DNA of 64,000 nt from Alentia gelatinosa (GCA_950022655.1 OX465584.1:55913789-55977788), one strand, 5' to 3'; shown: positions 29,625 to 41,100, numbered from the stretch's first letter. The notes: generated by a model from the letters alone, not told the origin. Numbers and translations: made by a program.

Positions 29625-30180
29625 CTCCGATTGGTTAAGCCGTTAAGGCCTTTGATTGGTCGATGTTGTCCCGCCGCGACGTGGTCATGGCCCGGTTGCG
29701 CTGTTGTCGTGAGTTGTGTGTTCCTTTCTCAGTAGGGGGACTGGAATGATATTTCGGGCTAACAAATAATAAATTTTTAACCTTAAATCGGAATGGTGGT
29801 TAAAAAAATCTTCTACTTCGCAGCGTTTCTCCGCTGCCCTGTTTGGTGTGGGGGAGAACATATGAGTTCTGCCAGAGAAAAAGCCGATCGCACGATAGGA
29901 AATCGGTATATATATGGACTTCAGAATGCAGGCGAAACAAGGTATACACTGCATCTTCATTGATCATTTAATACCGACCCACAGTCAGTGGCACAAACGA
30001 CAGACTTCTAGAGGAACTCAAGTAATCGGTGCCGTTTTTGTCGGCTAGTGAAAAATGACTTTTTTACTGCACCCTCACCAACTTTTTTATATTTACGTTC
30101 AGGTGGTGGCAACACCGACATAAACCTCGTTTTCATTGGCCGTCGAAAACGATGGAGATTTTTTTTAGTTATTAGTTATT
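29625..30180. other. unassigned sequence with family I remnants
   Basis: CGACCCACAGTCAGTGGCACAAACGA near 29975 and GTTTTCATTGGCCGTCGAAA near 30128 are family I pieces. Otherwise nothing identified. Confidence 0.35.
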
Positions 30181-30425
30181 ACCCACCCAATACGGAGTCT
30201 CCATACTAAGCCTATGGAGCCCCCAGATCACTACTGAGCAGATACGGACTTCCGGAATCTCCTAGGAGGATACGGCTTTTTCGGCCACCTGACAGGCATT
30301 ATAGGAACTAATTCATAGAAACAAAGTACGTAGTTGACGCTTCGTAATACTCCTCGCTATCGCTCGGAGTTTTACTACGCGTCAACTACGTGGAGAATAC
30401 GGCCACTCAGATCGAAATCATGGTA
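30180..30425. mobile_element. family H hairpin element, copy 1
   Basis: Contains TACTAAGCCTATGGAG, GGCCACCTGACAGGCATTATAGG and a hairpin (about 30326-30400) with arms ACGTAGTTGACGC and complement around CTCCTCGCTATCGCTCGGAG. Related copies at 32345-32960 and 34005-34135. Confidence 0.7.
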
Positions 30426-30734
30426 ATATTGTGTACTTACTCTAAATGTCTGTCAGTCTTGCCAATGACTGTATGTCAGTAGCAAATAAACGGTAAGGAC
30501 GCAGTACTTTCCAGGTATACCCAGATATTCTGTGAGAAAATCCATCGGTTGTCATCGGCCTAGCTTGTTGCATAATCTGTACCATCTATGAGTATCGTCT
30601 GCAGGTCTTATTCCCAATCAGCCATCTTACTTCGATGAACCCAAAAAATCTATTTGTGCATGGTTCCCGACTGCAGATCGGTGCCGAATAATCGGCCAAT
30701 GAAAACTAGCTTATATTTCGAGTGGAACTCAAAT

Positions 30735-30940
30735 AATTGGTTCCGTTTCCAGTGGCCGACAAAAACGGTGTATATTTTGTTAGTTTTCCTAATAGCCCAT
30801 TTGCATTGGCCATTAACCGTCTACAGTCAGGCACCACCGACGGACTTTTAGCACTGCTCAGACAAAATGGAAATTGGCTATTAGGAAACTCAAAAAAATC
30901 TACACTGTTTTCGTCGGCCAATGGAAATGGGCCTTAACAT
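30735..30940. mobile_element. family I TIR element, complete copy
   Basis: GTTTCCAGTGGCCGACAAAAA and TTTTCGTCGGCCAATGGAAA ends, inner arms AGTTTTCCTAATAGCC / GGCTATTAGGAAACT around CACCACCGACGGACTTTTAG. Confidence 0.78.
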
Positions 30941-31229
30941 GGCTTATAAATCTTCTCTGCATCCTGTGCGAGTCGATCGATGATAGTGAAGCTTTAAAAA
31001 TAACTTATTGAGCTGTGCTTGCCTTTAACAAATATTCGAGTCCTGTTGTTCTGGTGTTGTATCGACTAGATACACATCCCTCTTGCCAAACACACAGATA
31101 CTGAATTCAACAATGCTGAAGACACAAGTCGGAAGTAGAAAGAGGAAGTCAGACGGAAGAAGATACTCATAACCAAAGATTTAGTGATCAACATCGTACT
31201 ACTGAATATGTAAATAGTTGTGAGGCTAT

Positions 31230-31410
31230 ACTAATCATATAGTACATCTTGACCATGCTAGACAAGCTACAAAACGAGATGATAATTTACCATTCGCACG
31301 GAACGAGGCGTTTAAGCTGAGTTACGTACTTAACGTAAATTATCATCGGTATTTTAGTTATATGGCGGAACGATTCGTATCTACCGAATATATGTACGGC
31401 ATGGGTATAG
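31230..31410 (+). mobile_element. family F element, copy 5 (shortened), followed by a family U fragment
   Basis: CATCTTGACCATGCTAGACAAG, hairpin around ACGAGGCGTTTAAGCTGAG, then directly a shortened tail (TATGGCGGAACGATTCGTAT). At 31460-31490 the family U arm GGTGGGATTCATGTACCTC follows. Confidence 0.7.
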
Positions 31411-31769
31411 TAACATTTGAGCAAGTCTACTATGAGACACAAACATTTAAGTGGAATTCAAACGGTGGGATTCATGTACCTCACAGGGTTTTTGTTCCTT
31501 TCCGAAGTACAGAATCTCAAGAAATTTGGATTTCGAACATGGTCAAAAACCGGTTGGTGGCTACCTCAATTTTCATCAGAAAATAACGTTTTTGCCCTCT
31601 GCCACCGATTATGTACACCGATAATTCATCAAATAGAACCACCAACCAAATTGTGCACAGGGTGCTATACTCAGTGGCCCTTTAGTCAGTAGGTGGAAAC
31701 CATATTAGTCATCAGATAGAAATAACGCATTCAATAAACTCGACACAATATGGAGGGTTTTTTTGGCCC

Positions 31770-31935
31770 ACTAGATTCAGGTCAACTATAGACTGCAGAA
31801 CCGTCCCAATGCCCTATTATCACTATGTAAGGAGGCCAGGGTGAAGGTCATCGTTTGCTGTGAATGCAGTCATCGATTGCTGAGTCTAATATATTCCTTA
31901 TATGGCAGTGAAGGCAGAGGGACAACTCCATGCAT
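31770..31935. repeat. family Q dispersed repeat, copy 1
   Basis: CCCACTAGATTCAGGT, ATAGACTGCAGAACCGTCCC, GTGAAGGTCATCGTTTGCTG and TATTCCTTATATGGCAGTGA occur in the same order at 52945-53130 and reversed at 54873-55095. Confidence 0.7.
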
Positions 31936-32147
31936 ACTGGAGCCTACTGGCATCCAGTTGCATTCCTAGACGGCGCCTCAAAATATGCCTCCTCAGCTTT
32001 ATAAATCGGTCAGATCGTCCTGAACCTGTACACAATATTTCCATGATTTTGATCTTAGTGGTGGTATTCTCCGCGTAGTTGACACGTTGTAAAACTCCGA
32101 GTGATAGCCAGGAGTATTGCGTGTTCTTACCCACCTAAAAGGCAAAA

Positions 32148-32352
32148 TCCACCAGGCCGATTTCTAACCGGATCAATTGTTCCTGGGCCCTTAAGAGGAA
32201 GCTCACGTATTGTAATTTATTTAATTCTGATAATAATAATAGTTAAATAAATGACCATCTTCAAAGATTTGAGAAATTCTAGGGCATCCGATAATAATCG
32301 GCGATTCTCTGGCTACGGAATCGGCTACCGTCGGTCCAGTGGAACCAGACCA
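32148..32352. mobile_element. family Y TIR element, copy 2 (inverted)
   Basis: Matches 20741-20946 in reverse: CAATTGTTCCTGGGCCC, then GGGCATCCGATAATAATCGG and GGTCCAGTGGAACC. Confidence 0.72.
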
Positions 32353-32960
32353 TAATACAGAGTCTCCATACTAAGCCCACATATTCCTACTGAGTAGAAT
32401 ACAGAAAGCCGTATTTTCCTAGGAGAATACAGCTTTTTCGGCCACCTGACGGGCATTATAGGAACTATTTTATATAAACAATGCACAGCACTTGCGTCGA
32501 ATTTCTAATTATTTGAAAGATTTTTCTTAATGATTAGTCGAAAGGTGAGTATTAAATACAACATAACCTTGATTTGGATCTGTGTGGCCGCATTCTCCTT
32601 GTAGTTGACACTATGCAATACTCCTCGCTATTGCTCGAAGTATTGCTACGCGTCAACATAACGGAGAATACGACTACGCAAATCCAAATCATAGTAATAT
32701 TGTGTATATGTCAAGGGGAATACATCATGCATATCAAAACCATGGAAATTTTGTATCTATTACCCACCCTTCAACTAATTATTAGAATCAAAATCTTGTA
32801 AATGATTAGAAAACTAGACGTAAGTGCCACCCATTCTTTATATAGAATAGTACCTAATTTGCCTGTGAGGTGGCCGTATTCTACTGAGAAGAATAAGAAT
32901 TTCCGTATTCTACTCAGTAGCAATCTGTAGACACCATAGGTTTAGTATTTAGACTGTATT
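32353..32960. mobile_element. family H hairpin elements, copies 2 and 3
   Basis: A tail part (32353-32470) with CATACTAAGCCCACAT and GGCCACCTGACGGGCATTATAGG. Then comes a hairpin (32577-32690) with arms GTGTGGCCGCATTCTCC... and loop CTCCTCGCTATTGCTCG. Its companion tail follows at 32865-32960. Boundaries are uncertain. Confidence 0.6.
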
Positions 32961-33241
32961 AAGTGGGTAATAAAACTTAATCTGATGAGTATTTTTATCT
33001 GAAGACCCGTAGAACCTCCCAATCATGCTACAGGAACAGAACATTGTCTACACCATTAAGGCAAGAACAAATAGATAAAGTAGTTCCGTATTGATCTCAG
33101 GCATTGTATTCGTCCATGTGTGTCTAGGCAGAGTAAACTCACCTACAAGCGAACCGCTCAATCGTATCCAGATGTCTGGTCACGATGAAAGTTTTGATTT
33201 GTTTTGTGGAAATATCTCTATGCAGCCGCACAGTCTTCACT

Positions 33242-33810
33242 GTTTATCCTACCCCTCATATAAATATCCATAGACTTCACATGGTGGGCCTGTATGCCAC
33301 GGTTATGCCATAAAATATATTTATCCTACCCCTAATAAAAAACGCCTTAGGCTTAACATGGGATTTGTTTATTTCACGGATGTGATATAAAGTGTTGTTT
33401 ATGCCACTACTTTCTGATACTGAAAAAATATGGAAACAGGGTAGGATCAAATCTAGACGCCACTCGTTTGAGTTTGAGCTTATTTATGCCACTCATTTTG
33501 TTGGCTCCGGAATGTCACTCGTCTTGGACTCGTGAAATTATGTAGCCAACAAAATGTGTGGTATAAATAAACTCAGACTCAAACTCGTGACGTCTCTTGA
33601 TAATATGCCACTGGTGGCATCTGAATTTAAAAACATGTGACAGGGTAGGATAAAATCTAAACATCACTCAATTTCATATAATTGTTTACATGACATTCGT
33701 TGTCTTCCGCTATAGATATCACTCAGCTCCGCTTCGTGATATCATTCCGCGAAGACAACTCATGCCATATAAACAATCATATGAAATTTCGTGATGTTCC
33801 ATGATAATTC
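33242..33810 (+). mobile_element. family D element interrupted by another family D element
   Basis: The outer copy begins TTATCCTACCCCTCATAT at 33242, breaks after ATGCCATAAAATAT, resumes at about 33605 (GCCACTGGTGGC) and closes with GGGTAGGATAAA at 33643-33654. It then runs into a hairpin (33662-33800) whose apex is ACTCAGCTCCGCTTCGTG. The inner copy is listed separately. Confidence 0.78.
33319..33605 (+). mobile_element. family D element (D1 type), copy 2, nested
   Basis: Nearly identical to 25203-25490 over about 285 bp, including the hairpin apex CACTCGTCTTGGACTCGTG. Close identity and nesting both point to recent activity. AATAT/ATAT at the two junctions may be the target duplication. 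Confidence 0.85.
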
Positions 33811-34004
33811 TTGACGCATTAGAGAACATGTCCTTAAGTTTTGTTTTTTTAATTGGAAAAGGTTCGCCTACAGGGATGTATCGCAATCTACCACCAAATC
33901 CACTTTACAATAACATCATATCAAATAAGGAAACATTCAATACTTAGTTGTTATGATAATGTGATTTTTATACACGCAATAGTATATACACAATAATGAC
34001 TGGT

Positions 34005-34135
34005 TTTGTTTATGAGTGGCCGTAATCTCCTAGTAGTTGACGCGTAGTAATATCCGAGCGATAGCAGTGATCGTCAACTACGAGGATATTACGGTCACAC
34101 GTATACAAAACCAGTCTTTATTGTATTCATTACCC
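34005..34135. mobile_element. family H hairpin, copy 4
   Basis: Outer arms GACTGGTTTTGT... and ...CAAAACCAGTC, inner arms CCTAGTAGTTGACGCG and complement around ATCCGAGCGATAGC. Confidence 0.7.
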
Positions 34136-34483
34136 ACCTACAAGAATAATAACAAGTATGGACCAAGTATTGGCATGTAGGATGACTACACATTTGATAA
34201 GACCACAGCACTGTCAGGCATGGTGCTAATTTGGTTTATACTTATGCCAGTTATAAAGTTCGCTATTTTTCCTTGTTTTTAGCAGGTAAAACATTTGAAG
34301 ACAATGGGATCTGATGGTAATGAGAATATTAGGACTGATTGTAAATAATTTATTTTGAATGAATATCCATGAAACTTGTTTCGAAGTAAATGATGATTTG
34401 ACTTTATCATGGATGGGCCTTTTTCCGGAAAGGACAATAGATGAGAATGATGAAATGAAAGTTCTTACTCTACAGATCAAATT

Positions 34484-34744
34484 TTACTGCTCATTTAGGG
34501 TTTCAATATGTTGCCTAACTCCTGTTTTGAATGACGCCTTCGTTTTACAATATTTAACGTCATCTGAGAGGGCATTCCAGCTACTCTGGATCCTGAAAAA
34601 CAGCGATCGCTTTAGCAATTCTCTCTTCGGTCTTGGTAACGGAAAAAGTGATTTTGAGGCTGAGCGCGTATTAACACTTGGTTGCGCTTGTGGCACTACC
34701 GCAACTAGTAGGAGTTGTCTCCTATGATTCATACTTCTTCCCAT
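34484..34744 (-). pseudogene. C-terminal remnant of a non-LTR retrotransposon (LINE) reverse transcriptase ORF
   Basis: The 86-codon open stretch on the minus strand contains PLPRPKRELLKRSLFFRIQS followed by WNALSDDV and SFKTGVRQHI. This is the C-terminal pattern of many CR1/Jockey/RTE-type LINE polyproteins: R-x-x-x-L-K-R-S-x-x-x-R-x-x-x-x-W-N-x-L-x-x-x-V, then F-K-x-x-L-x-x-H. The catalytic part is absent upstream, so it is a 5'-truncated copy. The roughly 250 bp below it (to about 34230) are probably its 3' UTR. Confidence 0.72.
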
Positions 34745-34894
34745 AGTATTATTCCTATAGTGGGAATCAAAATACAGAGTAGTTCAAAGATAAGATACTA
34801 GACAAATCTTACATAAAACGGTTCTAGAGACCCATGGTAAGAAGGTTTATGGAATATGCTTATTAATGGGCCATTTGTATAATATATCTATTGT

Positions 34895-35065
34895 GTTTGC
34901 AATTTTACGGGTTACATCCGTAGTTAAAATACGGTTTATTTCAGTTAGGAAATACGGTTAGAAAAATATTACGGTCACCCGTAAAATTTACGGTATTTCC
35001 CTGGCACCCCAGTTGCCTGGGAAAAACCGTAAAATTCACGGGAATTTTTTTACAGTGCTTGTAGT
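34895..35065. repeat. inverted-repeat segment with CCGTAAAATT motifs
   Basis: ACGGGTTACATCCGT, TTACGGTCACCCGTAAAATTT and AACCGTAAAATTCACGGG form several overlapping inverted repeats. It may be a short MITE. Ends not defined. Confidence 0.45.
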
Positions 35066-35420
35066 TGCCAAGTCTCAAATAGTGGGTGCCTGGCTGAAAA
35101 AGGCAGCCTAGTATGCAATGCATAGTAACAAGAGAACTAGTTATACGTGTCTTAGTAGAGATACGTGTCTTAATAGAGTCGACTTAACAAGCAGATACTT
35201 ACCAGTTTTACAATTATCCACTTCATCATATTATTATATACCTGTGGTTGTATATCCTACACATACTGCCCGCTCCTACCCATGTCGTATTTATACCCGT
35301 ACGACACCTAGGTGACGTACGGGGTATGTATGTGGCGTACGGGGCATGTACGGCGGCAAAATCCAAATATTCCCCCAGTAGCAAAGTTAAAAATTCGATA
35401 TTTTAAGGTATATAATAATA

Positions 35421-35563
35421 GAGAAACAGGCTGACTGTCTCCGTACGGATAAAATACGCGGTAAAATCGGCGATCAGATGAACCTCTGCCTTCGGCATCG
35501 GTTCATCTGATCGCCGATTTTACCGCGTATTTTATCCGTACGGAGACAGTCAGCCTGTTTCTC
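35421..35563. repeat. perfect 64-bp-arm palindrome
   Basis: The left arm 35421-35484 and right arm 35500-35563 are complementary at all 64 positions by manual check. The loop is 15 nt, and its centre GCCTTCGGC can itself pair. The start is GAGAAACAGGCTGACTG. Absence of any mismatch implies recent insertion or ongoing arm correction. Confidence 0.93.
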
Positions 35564-35732
35564 TATAATACATTCACTATCAACTTGTTTCTACATGGTG
35601 TTCCTCTTTGGAGCAGATACTTTAGAAGGAAAGTCATGAATGTCTCCGATGCTTGGCATCAGTGACAACAATATTCCTACCTTCTCAACAGAAATGGTTT
35701 ATCTGAAATTCGGGCAGCTAACACCATCTTAA

Positions 35733-36113
35733 CCCTATCAATACGCTTCCAGGTGAACAATGCATGCTCTGAAATACCCCAGGCTTGGGTCATTTTCACC
35801 CCTGTAGTACGCTGGTGATTTTAGGATTGTCAAATATATGATATCATTTTACAGCCATTTTAGACATATCGACATTACCATGATGACAATATATAAAGAA
35901 TTCCTTGATGATATTAGCCGTTAGTGAGTTTAACATGGGTTTGGGAAATATTATCAAAATTTTCGCAATTTTTTCATTAGAAAATAGCAATTACTGGAAT
36001 TTCAAAAAATGATGTCTCAAGGCATCATAGCGTACTAGGCCCGGGAATGCCTCAAGGCATCATGGTGTACTACACCTGGGAATGCCTCCAGGCATCACAG
36101 CGTAGTGAGAGGG
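35733..36113. mobile_element. piggyBac-like MITE, copy 2
   Basis: TTAA at 35729-35732 and 36114-36117. Ends CCCTATCAATACGCTTCC and CAGCGTAGTGAGAGGG are inverted with changes. The right part has three 40-bp units with AATGCCTC(A/C)AGGCATCA, as in copy 1, so both belong to one family. 381 bp, no coding. Confidence 0.78.
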
Positions 36114-36117
36114 TTAA

Positions 36118-36905
36118 TAAACCATCATATATATCTCAGAGGGAGAGTGTTATTCTCGAACAGATTATGAATGCGATGTGATGTCAAGAGGACTTACCGA
36201 ATGCGCGTTACTCCAGCACTGAGGGACGTCTGAAAACCCGCGCACGACCTGCTCTCATTCCACCTCTGAGGGGGTTATGGGGTGCACCCTGTCAAGTAAA
36301 TCTTTTGCTTGGTACCAGAATTAAACCTGAAGTTTGGTGATATGTATGTATGATAACTATAAGAGGTAATCTGAATCATACTGGCGAGAAAAACCTGCAG
36401 ATGATATGTATGTATAGTGATCTAGGTGGGATTTTTTTTTAGTTTTTTTTTTAGACTTTTATTTCGGGAAGACATGAAAGAAGAGGAAATAATAACTATT
36501 GAGTCCCTCCACCATAACATTCAGAACAAGAGTTATATGAGTATGATAATGGATGTTGATATTGATATTGTAGTGAGTTTATGTTATAGTGTCAGTGTAC
36601 CAGAGGCTTCGATTAGTTAATTTTCCTCGATATAATTAGTGATTGAAAGGATATTCCATCTAGCGGTACTTTTGTGATTGTCGGCTTGGTCCTGGCAGAA
36701 TCAGTAACAATCATTTGCTGGTTGTTGGTAAAAACAGGCCTAAAGACTTAACCCTGGCAGCACCTAGTATCATCTGGTCCAATTCTGACACCCCACCAAT
36801 AGTGCCTCTAAGTAAACAATCCAGGGGTCAATGTCACAGTCCTAGTTGTCCTAGTTGTAGGCACTGGACACCAGAGGACACCACTAGTATAAAAACCTAG
36901 CAGAA
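36118..36905. other. unassigned sequence
   Basis: No gene found. A T-rich tract near 36430-36455 creates a spurious frame. Confidence 0.3.
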
Positions 36906-36907
36906 AA

Positions 36908-37219
36908 CTGGGACCTGTTTCACTAGTTTGTGACATATCTAGATGGCGTCTAGATGGTGTGTCCGGTTTCATAGGAACTAGACATTAGACTTTGTTTTGT
37001 CCTTTCTTGCTTACACTGTTGGTGCCGCTTTCCATGTCTGTCTAACACTTTTGTCACAAAACTAGTGAAACAGGTCCATGATGTGTAGATTTGTCTAATT
37101 CTTATGTTTGGGGTCTGTCTTTTCCTAAGGGCAGCTACTTGTGTTGTCACAAAACTAGACAACCCCAATGTCTGTATGGTGTCACAGACATGTCACAAGA
37201 CTAGTGAAACAGGTCCTAG
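36908..37219. mobile_element. family J TIR element, copy 2
   Basis: 312 bp, ends CTGGGACCTGTTTCACTAG and CTAGTGAAACAGGTCCTAG. Internal GTCTAGATGGTGTGTCCGG. Confidence 0.82.
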
Positions 37220-37224
37220 GTGTG

Positions 37225-38580
37225 TTAGAATCAGTGGGCTTAAGCATATTGGAACAGTGTGGCCAATGGCCCCAATCTCACCAGGTTATGGTGTTCCATT
37301 ACACCGATGGTCCTCGAATAATAAATCAAACACTGTCAGAATCATGATTTGGATGAGAATATGCGGAACGGCCCCTCTAGTCAGTCACATAACTAATATG
37401 TATCGAGTTATAAAAGTGCTACTGCCAACTGTAATGATATCTAACACTGGACTACTGCCATTTGCAGTGCTGCCACCTTGTGGCAGACTATGAGCAACTC
37501 ATCTATTGCTCACTAGATGTCCCCATAACTACTGTACTACTTCCTGCCTCCATCTTGTATGCCATGCTGCTAGTCTGAGTAAAGCTACCCAAACAATACT
37601 CATTCTCCACTTTATCTAATACCAAATACCACTTCACCAACGAGTTGTATAACATCAGCAGCTTTGAGCTTTAAAACTGTCTTTATATTCCCTGGGCCAA
37701 GACCCCAAATTTTCATTTCCGCTGCCCTCCCCCCCCCCCCCTGGAAACATTTGTTTTATTGTTGTATTTTGTAGATCCATCGTTCTTGTTAACATTTCCA
37801 CTTGTTGTTGCTATGGCAAGTGGTCAGATTACCATGACAACAGCTGTTTAATTGACCTACTGTCAAAATGCCTGAACGCCTTTAGTTTTGAGTGCTGAAA
37901 ATCATTACTTGGTTGTGTGTTGTTTTAAGTATTACATTGTCCCATTACATTAGACTTTGGTATTGGGCTCTATATTCTGTTCCTTTGTGGACTCAGTACA
38001 GCAAACAGAATAAAAAAACAGAAATGTTTTGTGATATCAGGTTCCAGGTATATTACCGATTTTGCTAACCCTGCCGCTCATGTTGTGTGACATATCTGAC
38101 AACCAGTACTAGAGAGATACAGTATCTAAAGACTACAGAACGTTCTTATATGCAGTTTTTTGCTATGTTGCCATGTTCTGGCAACCCTTAGACACATTTT
38201 AAGCTATTGTTTGGTGTTCTGAGATCTCAGGATTTAGTTATGTAACCAATTTTCCTATCACTACTATCACTGTCATTTAACATTTTCGACAGCCAGTTCC
38301 AATGATATAGTGCCTGAAGGCTATTAAATCTTTTCATATGCAGTCACTGATCACTGACTCCCTGTAGCCCTACACCTCCTCCTACACCTCCCCCTCTCCC
38401 TCCATCAGTTCCCTGGTTGCTATGTTATCAGAGCAATAAATCTCTCCTTTGAACAACCTTTGGATTGTGTTAACAATCAAAACCCCTGTGAGGAGTCAGT
38501 GGTGGGATAGAGGGACTGAAGCCAGAGGTAAACCTAGAAGATCCTGGATATCAATCTCCAAGCAGATATCCTGCCCAGTA
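37225..38580. other. sequence without recognised repeats or genes
   Basis: One of the few kilobase-scale stretches with no recognised mobile element. A C run lies near 37728-37741. The 129-codon plus-strand frame at 37104-37493 starts inside family J and is not supported as a gene. Confidence 0.35.
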
Positions 38581-38760
38581 ACAAGGAACTCTACATGAAG
38601 AGTGCTGGACAAGCCTGGAATTGGACACCATTAGCGATTTGACCAGTCCCTGTATCGAGGAGAGGAGGGGTGGGGTAGGTGGAGGGAAACAGGGACTGGG
38701 GCCAGTCTAGAGTAAACACCACTGCTGTGGAAGGGAAGATCCGCATGTTTTGGCGTAGGA
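38580..38760. repeat. dispersed repeat Z, copy 1
   Basis: CCAGTCCCTGTATCGAGG, GGAGGGGTGGGGTAGG, ACAGGGACTGGGGCCAGTCT corresponds, inverted, to 43660-43765 (CAGTGCCTGTGTCCTACCCC). The Arg-rich open frame over it (KHIQIRWRKAILEAK) is short and unsupported. Confidence 0.5.
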
Positions 38761-39187
38761 GGAGGAACTTCGCTTCCAATATAGCCTTCCGCCAGCGTAT
38801 TTGAATGTGTTTCACGTACTGAAACAGAATGTTTACTCACTTGTATCATTCAGTTATTCACAGTTTGGATATTTTTCTATTGAAGATTACATTGGGGACA
38901 AATACCTATTGTCACGAGTTTCTTTTTTCTTTAATTCAGAAAACTCATATACAATCATTATACAATCATTACACATATGACGTTCACAACAGGACATACC
39001 ATGTAATACTTTTCACAAATAATAAATGGAAAAGTGAGATGAAAATGAGATGAAAGTACAAACGGTAATCAAGTAACAGCATTCTGACATACTAGACAAG
39101 ACTGAAGTGCAAGGATAAGGTCTGCTGGGGTGGACAGCAATTACCAATCTGTTCACCCTCTTGGTCGCCTCGCCTCCTCGTGGTGAA

Positions 39188-39572
39188 GACCGGATATGCT
39201 TGCACGCAAGCATAACAAAAGCGACCAGGGTGGGGAGTTACCTCAGTGGTAAAGAGCACTGGACTTGTAATCCCAAGGTTGTCAGACTTTGTTGATTCAG
39301 GTCCCACTGCAGCCACTTTTCTCCTTCACTCCCAGCAGTGGTAGATTTACTGCTATATTAAAGGCCAATCCTTCTCATACCATGTCAATGTGGTGTGGGA
39401 AGTAAAAGAACTCTCACCTCGGTAAATGTGTAGGGGTGAGGTTTCTACCTTAATTCATTACATAGATTCAATCACCACCCATGTGGTGTAAAAGAACCTT
39501 GAGAAAGTCTGGTGAGAACCTGCAATGGTTAACTGGACGTTAAATCCAACCAACCAACCATCCAACCAACCA
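39188..39572 (+). mobile_element. tRNA-derived SINE, copy 1
   Basis: The head 39231-39316 reads like a tRNA gene: A-box-like TACCTCAGTGGTAAAG, an anticodon region ACTTGTAATCC (Thr-like TGT), and a B-box-like stretch GATTCAGGTCCC. A conserved body (ACTTTTCTCCTTCACTCCCAG to CCAGACTTTCTC-type, reversed in copy 2) and a tail of CCAA repeats after TGGACGTTAAATCC follow. Pol III transcription is expected from the boxes. The second copy at 57905-58262 lies in reverse. Confidence 0.85.
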
Positions 39573-39579
39573 AGGCTAA

Positions 39580-40320
39580 GGTGTTAATGGCTAAAGCTCG
39601 GAGGAGAGAGACAGCGAGGTTGGGTCTGCAAATCAGTGGCGCCCTCTCTGAGCAGCGACATGATTTAATCTACACTGGTATCATTAAGTTTGGCAACTAA
39701 CCCCTGTCTGCGCTGAGTTACTGACATAGGGGTTGGTCGGGTTAAATCCCACACGTTATCACTCTATGTGCGCCTCAAACCAAGTAGCTTTGTTCTATGT
39801 AGGCTCTAAAAGCAGAAATATTTAATAGGAAGAATTTATAGCTTAGCAAGTTGATAATGAAGTCTAAGCTTTATGGTGATTTTTCTTCTGGAAAAAATAC
39901 ATACAAAAGGAATTAGCCAAATGGTAATTGGCTTCGACGATATCACTAAACACACTCTCCAAGCAGTACAAGAGGTCTGGTAGGAGAGTAACACACTTAT
40001 AGCTACTGGTTCAAGTTGGCCACAGATTTAACCCGGCCAGAGCTAATGTAGTGCAGCTCTGGCGGAGAGTGTATGGTATCATTATGAATAGACTCTAAAC
40101 GCACTTGAGCACTTTCACAGTTGGGAGCTCGGTACAGTGTCGCCACCTAGGGTGTTTCAACGGAAACATCTCCCTACCCCATTTATACACCGGTCACCAG
40201 AGCAAACGCTTGTTACACAGCGTTAGCTCTGGTGTGGTTAAATCACATTATTGGACATTATGTATTGATGTACGAGGAATATCTAAAAAAAACTCACCTG
40301 GGTGAGAATCTTTTTTTTTT
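39580..40320. other. unassigned sequence
   Basis: ACACTCTCCAAGCAG near 39952 and CTGGCGGAGAGTGT near 40060 form an imperfect inverted pair, perhaps a small TIR element around CCAGAGCTAATG. CACCTAGGGTG near 40143 is CTCF-like. No gene. Confidence 0.35.
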
Positions 40321-40696
40321 CAATAAAAAAGGTCTACGACCAGCTTAACCCACAAGCTGTATTGTCTGCCACTCTCCCACAGATCTTTTGTCACACTTGG
40401 ACCTATGCTTGGAGAGCATACCATTCCTGTTCTCAAATGTGCTTTTCCATGTTCTTATTTTCTATTGTGTGTATTTGACAAAAAGTTACACTTTATTATC
40501 AATTTGTTATGCTATGAGTATCTCTTGGTATGTGTTATTGTTTTTCACAACCTATATATCGCACAAAATTGTTTGGTTCGAGATTGATGTAGTCATTTTT
40601 TCGTTCGTGCTTCCCGGTGCGGGAGACGTTGGAAAAATATTTTTGGTTCGAGATTGATATTCGAGATTGATATTCGAGATTCATTACAACAAGGCC

Positions 40697-41100
40697 TGGA
40701 CATAGACAATAATCGATGATTTTGGGGACAGGCGGCCGTAAACCACGAGAGGTTGACGCGTAGTAATACACGAGCGTTAGCGAGTGTATTACGAAGTCAA
40801 CCGCGAGTGGTTTACAGAGCTGCCTGTCCACAAAATCATCGTTTGTTGCATTTATTATACATCTTTTTGAATAAATTAAACCCCGTAATTGCCATATTAA
40901 CGGGTATAACATTAGGAACTATTTCTTTGCTCTACAGCAAAATGGACTATTTTTTCCCGTATACCATGGTTTGGAGGCCGTATACCACAGGTTTGAATCC
41001 GTTTACCACAGTTATGGTATCTGACAGGTTGTATACAATGGGTCGTGGTTTACTGAGTCTCCATACATTTTCAATGGGGACTTTTTATACGATGGATAAT
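40697..41100 (+). mobile_element. family A hairpin element, copy 2 (uninterrupted)
   Basis: ACATAGACAATAATCGATG through the hairpin (arms GGGGACAGGCGGCCGTAAAC...) to TATACGATGGATAATA. It serves as the empty-site reference for the insertion in copy 1. The 178-codon open frame across it is not a gene: it crosses hairpin, tail and the neighbouring D element. Confidence 0.85.
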
